A DNA stretch of 64,000 bases from Pterobdella sp. o SKG-2022 (taxonomy: Eukaryota; Annelida; Clitellata; Hirudinida; Piscicolidae), in assembly GCA_964035795.1 (NCBI GenBank), contig OZ038320.1, positions 1,215,053 through 1,279,052 on the forward strand. Direction: 5' to 3'. This document shows positions 38,556-64,000 of this stretch, piece after piece. How positions within the stretch are numbered: the stretch's first letter is position 1; every line of letters starts with the position of its first letter. The notes beneath the pieces were generated by a model. The model saw only the letters and a list, made by a program, of their open reading frames with translations. It was not told the origin of the DNA and did not search any database. The translations under genes and the position numbers were made by a program.

Positions 38556-38632
38556 AGGTCCTGAACCGGGACTCGAACCTCTGCCTATAAAATATACCCC
38601 AAACGCCCTACCCACTGAGCCACCTAGACTCA
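38556..38632 (-). repeat. tRNA-like sequence, probably tRNA-derived SINE or tRNA pseudogene
   Basis: Read on the minus strand, the sequence has a tRNA-type A box (TGGCTCAGTGGGTAGG) and B box (GGTTCGAGTCC) at tRNA spacing, the internal RNA polymerase III promoter. The acceptor stem ends do not pair (GTCTAGG against TTCAGGA) and the T stem is mispaired, so a functional tRNA is unlikely. Confidence 0.65.
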
Positions 38633-39509
38633 GAAATAATGGATAAGATTAAATAAATGGTAAGATTTGAGGCTTTATTGAATGTTAAGATATTACAATT
38701 GGCGGAATGATTGAGATACGTTTATAAAAAATTCAAAAATTATTACAATTTGGTTTCCCTTAAATGAGAAAAGAATACCGGAAATGCAAAATGGAATGGA
38801 ATTTAATAAAAAATAAATTTAAAAAATTTTAATTAATAATTTTCAAAAAATAACATTATTTACAAATGAAAAAAAAGACTAAAAGTGAAGTTATGCTCAA
38901 AGTTACTGAGTGTAATGAAAAGTGTGTAAAAAATTTGTAGAATATAAATAACAATGAAGAAATAAAATTATGAATACTGTGAGAATCAAGTTTTGAATCA
39001 GTTTTATAAACATTGAAATCTTATTCTTCATAATTAATTTATTATCATTTAATTATAAAAATCTTTTTCAATTGCTAATTTATATATTGTTCATAAAATA
39101 TTATTATTATTACTAAAAGATTAATATAATTTATTTTACAAAATGCTTCATTGATGTTTTGATAATCCACCGAACAATTATAATTCCATCATATCCCGCA
39201 TATATTTCATATAAAGTCCCATTTTTTAAAATATTTGAATCTTTTGGACACATTTAAACAATTTTCAAATCCTCTTTTATATTTTCTACAAATTTTCCCA
39301 AAACTCAAGGAGTCCATTAAGACTCAGATAATATAATCAGCATCATCTGCATTATATCTTCAGGTAAAGATGGTGTGGATTAGGTGTGGGAAAGATTTGT
39401 TATAATGAAAATATCAACATTTAATGTTATTCTTAGTAATCTTTCTAAAACAAATGATTCACAATATCTAGCTTTTGTTTGGTATTATTGTATATTTCAT
39501 TTAAAATTA

Positions 39510-39576
39510 ATCGCTTCTCGGCTTGATTGTTAAGATCTAATGTGTAACTGTATTATTATAAAGTTTAAAATATATT
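39510..39576 (+). pseudogene. U2 snRNA-derived pseudogene fragment
   Basis: It begins ATCGCTTCTCGGC, identical to the conserved 5' end of U2 snRNA. TAAGATC and a GTTTAAAATAT stretch follow at the expected spacing for U2 stem I and the downstream U-rich region. The branch-point recognition element GTAGTA is lost (GTGTAAC) and the rest decays, so it cannot act as U2. Confidence 0.7.
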
Positions 39577-40461
39577 CAAACAATTATATATAGAAAATGA
39601 ACAATGGAGTTGAAGCAAAAAATTAAATGCAAAAAATTTGAGTACATATTTAATACAAATATGCAGGTAGATTTGTAACTAAGTACTAACTCATGACTAA
39701 AAATTTAACCAATCAAGTTATAACTAGCAATATATTAGGCTAATTTGTAATTAATGAAATAGTAAACGAGGTTAAAATTGAAATTTTATTGAACAGATTC
39801 ATAAATACAAATATATTAATTTAAATTATGACAATATATCAAAATATTATTATAATGGAGCGCCACACAAATGGACTGTCGTTTCAAAGCATTATTTCAC
39901 CTGAACTAGGTTAATTCATTATCACCATTAAGTTTCTGCTTACTTAGTCTTTTAATAAAATGACGATGATGATGATGGCGATGATGAAAATGATGATGAT
40001 AGTGGTAGAATAATATTAATTTCATAACAATAATAAAAATAAAAAATATAGGCATAATAGATAAAAATACTAATGTTAATACAGCTAATAATGATAAAAA
40101 AAATAAACAAGAAAAATAATAAGCAAAATATATGTAATAGAAAATAATACTTAGAACAAGAATAATATAAAAAGAAAAAACAATGCTAATGATAATAATA
40201 ATAACAACAATATTACCCTTAATAGTAGTTATAATATCCATGTTTAAATAACAGTGGGCTAGGAATGACAATATGGCGGGAAAAAAAAAATAATAAAAAA
40301 AAATAACATAAACAATAGCAATAATGAGGTGAAAGATTCTCCATCAATAATAATTATGACTTCATAAGATTTCTTCATTCGAGTGAATAATTTGAAAAAT
40401 GCTTGAATTGATAGAAAAAACATACATTGAATGTATGGTGGAAAAGTAATGAAGTGAAGAA

Positions 40462-40531
40462 GAAAAAAAAATGAAGTGGGAAAGAAATGATAACCTTACA
40501 TTATCATCTCTTCTCCACTTCATTTTTTTTC
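40462..40531. repeat. Imperfect hairpin, arms of about 31 bp
   Basis: The left arm contains aaaatgaagtgggaaagaaa and the right arm is its reverse complement with about three mismatches, around a 7-bp loop. It lies in the WBP11-PKC intergenic region, about 940 bp past the PKC stop. Confidence 0.75.
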
Positions 40532-41472
40532 ATAAAATTTTCGAAAAACAAACAAGAATTATTTGACTGACTAGTAAAATGATAAAAGCTTATATCCTAC
40601 GTTGATTTATTGTGACTAATTTTTTTTAATAAAACACGGCGCCATCGTCACTATGGGCTGGTTACTGCGTCATTATTGTATGGTTGATGTAAGTTTTTGG
40701 AATGAAGAAAATTTCATATTAGAAAAAAAATTTGGATTTAAATGAAGCTTCAGATTGAAATTCAGTCTTAATTAAAACTGAGATTTTTAATAAAAAGGAC
40801 GAAAGCAATTAAAAACTAAAAAAAAAAGAATGCTTTGGACTGGTTTGAACAAGATAATTTTGATATATTTTGAAGGTTTCCGAAAGTTTTATTTAAAAAT
40901 AATTTTTCAAAATTAATTTTTGCGTAAAAAATAATTCAATTTGAACATATAAAAAATACCTTCTATAAGTTAAGCTCTTGGAATTGGAGAACAAATCGAA
41001 TTTTGAATTGCATTTTCGTGCTAATTGTTCAAACCTTCCGCTTCGAAAGGTTTTTGATGGCTTCTTCCAATCATTTTTATGAAATTCACAAAAAAATACC
41101 TCAATAACTCCAAAAAGCACACACAATTCAACAATTAAAGCATCCCTATATCCATTTTCATCGACAATATTCTCTACATGTTTCGCTCCATCTTCCATCC
41201 ACCGTAGAAACACCTTCAAATCATCTCAACAAACAATCCTTTTCAACACAACTTACCACAACAACATCTTGTCCCAACAAAAATATTTAAGTGGTACAAC
41301 TTTTTTTGAAGATCAAGTGGTACATACAACTGTATTACACCACCCAACCCTCTCCAAATACTTTACCTTCACTCACCAAAGTTTTTTATACTCATTTTTA
41401 ATTATCTTTATTTCAAAGCTCTAACAACCTTCTTCAACCACCACCATTGATCAAACTAACACTATTCTCCCA

Positions 41473-63985
<22,513 letters not shown>

Positions 63986-64000
63986 CTGTAGATTGGTGTG

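Larger units (their letters stand above)
37580..41472. other. Intergenic region between the convergent WBP11 and PKC genes
   Basis: It holds the 3' flanks of two genes that point at each other. No coding exon was seen. Contents recognised: a tRNA-derived repeat (38556-38632), a decayed U2 snRNA copy (39510-39576), short GAT/AAT simple repeats (39960-40220) and a small hairpin (40462-40531). A TTTATT at 41407-41412 (AATAAA on the minus strand) may serve PKC polyadenylation. Confidence 0.6.

Overview
This window is AT-rich animal nuclear DNA, from an invertebrate. Genes are split by GT-AG introns of about 60 bp to 3.8 kb. The products are animal-type proteins, and the sequence holds large microsatellites, minisatellites, LINE remnants and tRNA-derived repeats. 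I could not name the species; a lophotrochozoan-like invertebrate is only a guess. There are no operons, CRISPR arrays or bacterial signals.

Layout from left to right. (1) 709-11952, minus strand: a furin-type proprotein convertase in 13 visible exons. It has an unusual N-terminal extension of about 185 residues, and its 3' end runs off the left edge. (2) 11953-25740: mostly AT-rich DNA without a convincing gene, with one long hairpin and a few orphan open frames. (3) 25741-27492, minus strand: five phase-compatible exons of a protein I do not recognise. (4) 29204-32655, plus strand: a compact M13 (neprilysin-like) metallopeptidase locus. About 14 exons can be followed, and the HExxH and ExxxD motifs survive, but there are two in-frame stops and two frame breaks, so it is called a pseudogene. 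(5) 33671-37579, plus strand: a complete 15-exon WBP11 homologue (417 residues). (6) 37580-41472: intergenic, with a tRNA-derived repeat and a decayed U2 snRNA copy. (7) 41473-63985, minus strand: a conventional protein kinase C in 12 visible exons, from the end of the C2 domain to the stop codon; the C1 and N-terminal exons lie beyond the right edge.

The PKC introns hold most of the repeats: (CA)n of up to 199 units, two (TCTA)n blocks around a 5'-truncated LINE, a second 3' end of the same LINE family, a 90-bp-arm hairpin, minisatellites and a tRNA-like SINE. Splice boundaries were worked out by hand. They are supported by GT/AG sites, phase agreement and family similarity, and exon sums give whole codon numbers for WBP11 and for the visible part of PKC.

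The genes do not form a pathway cluster. The furin-like enzyme acts in the secretory route, WBP11 in nuclear splicing and PKC in membrane signalling. I found no clear new biological system. The most notable signals are the LINE-microsatellite junctions, complementary G-rich and C-rich intron ends, a (GT)199 tract starting at a splice donor, a 15-bp PKC microexon, and the decaying M13 gene.
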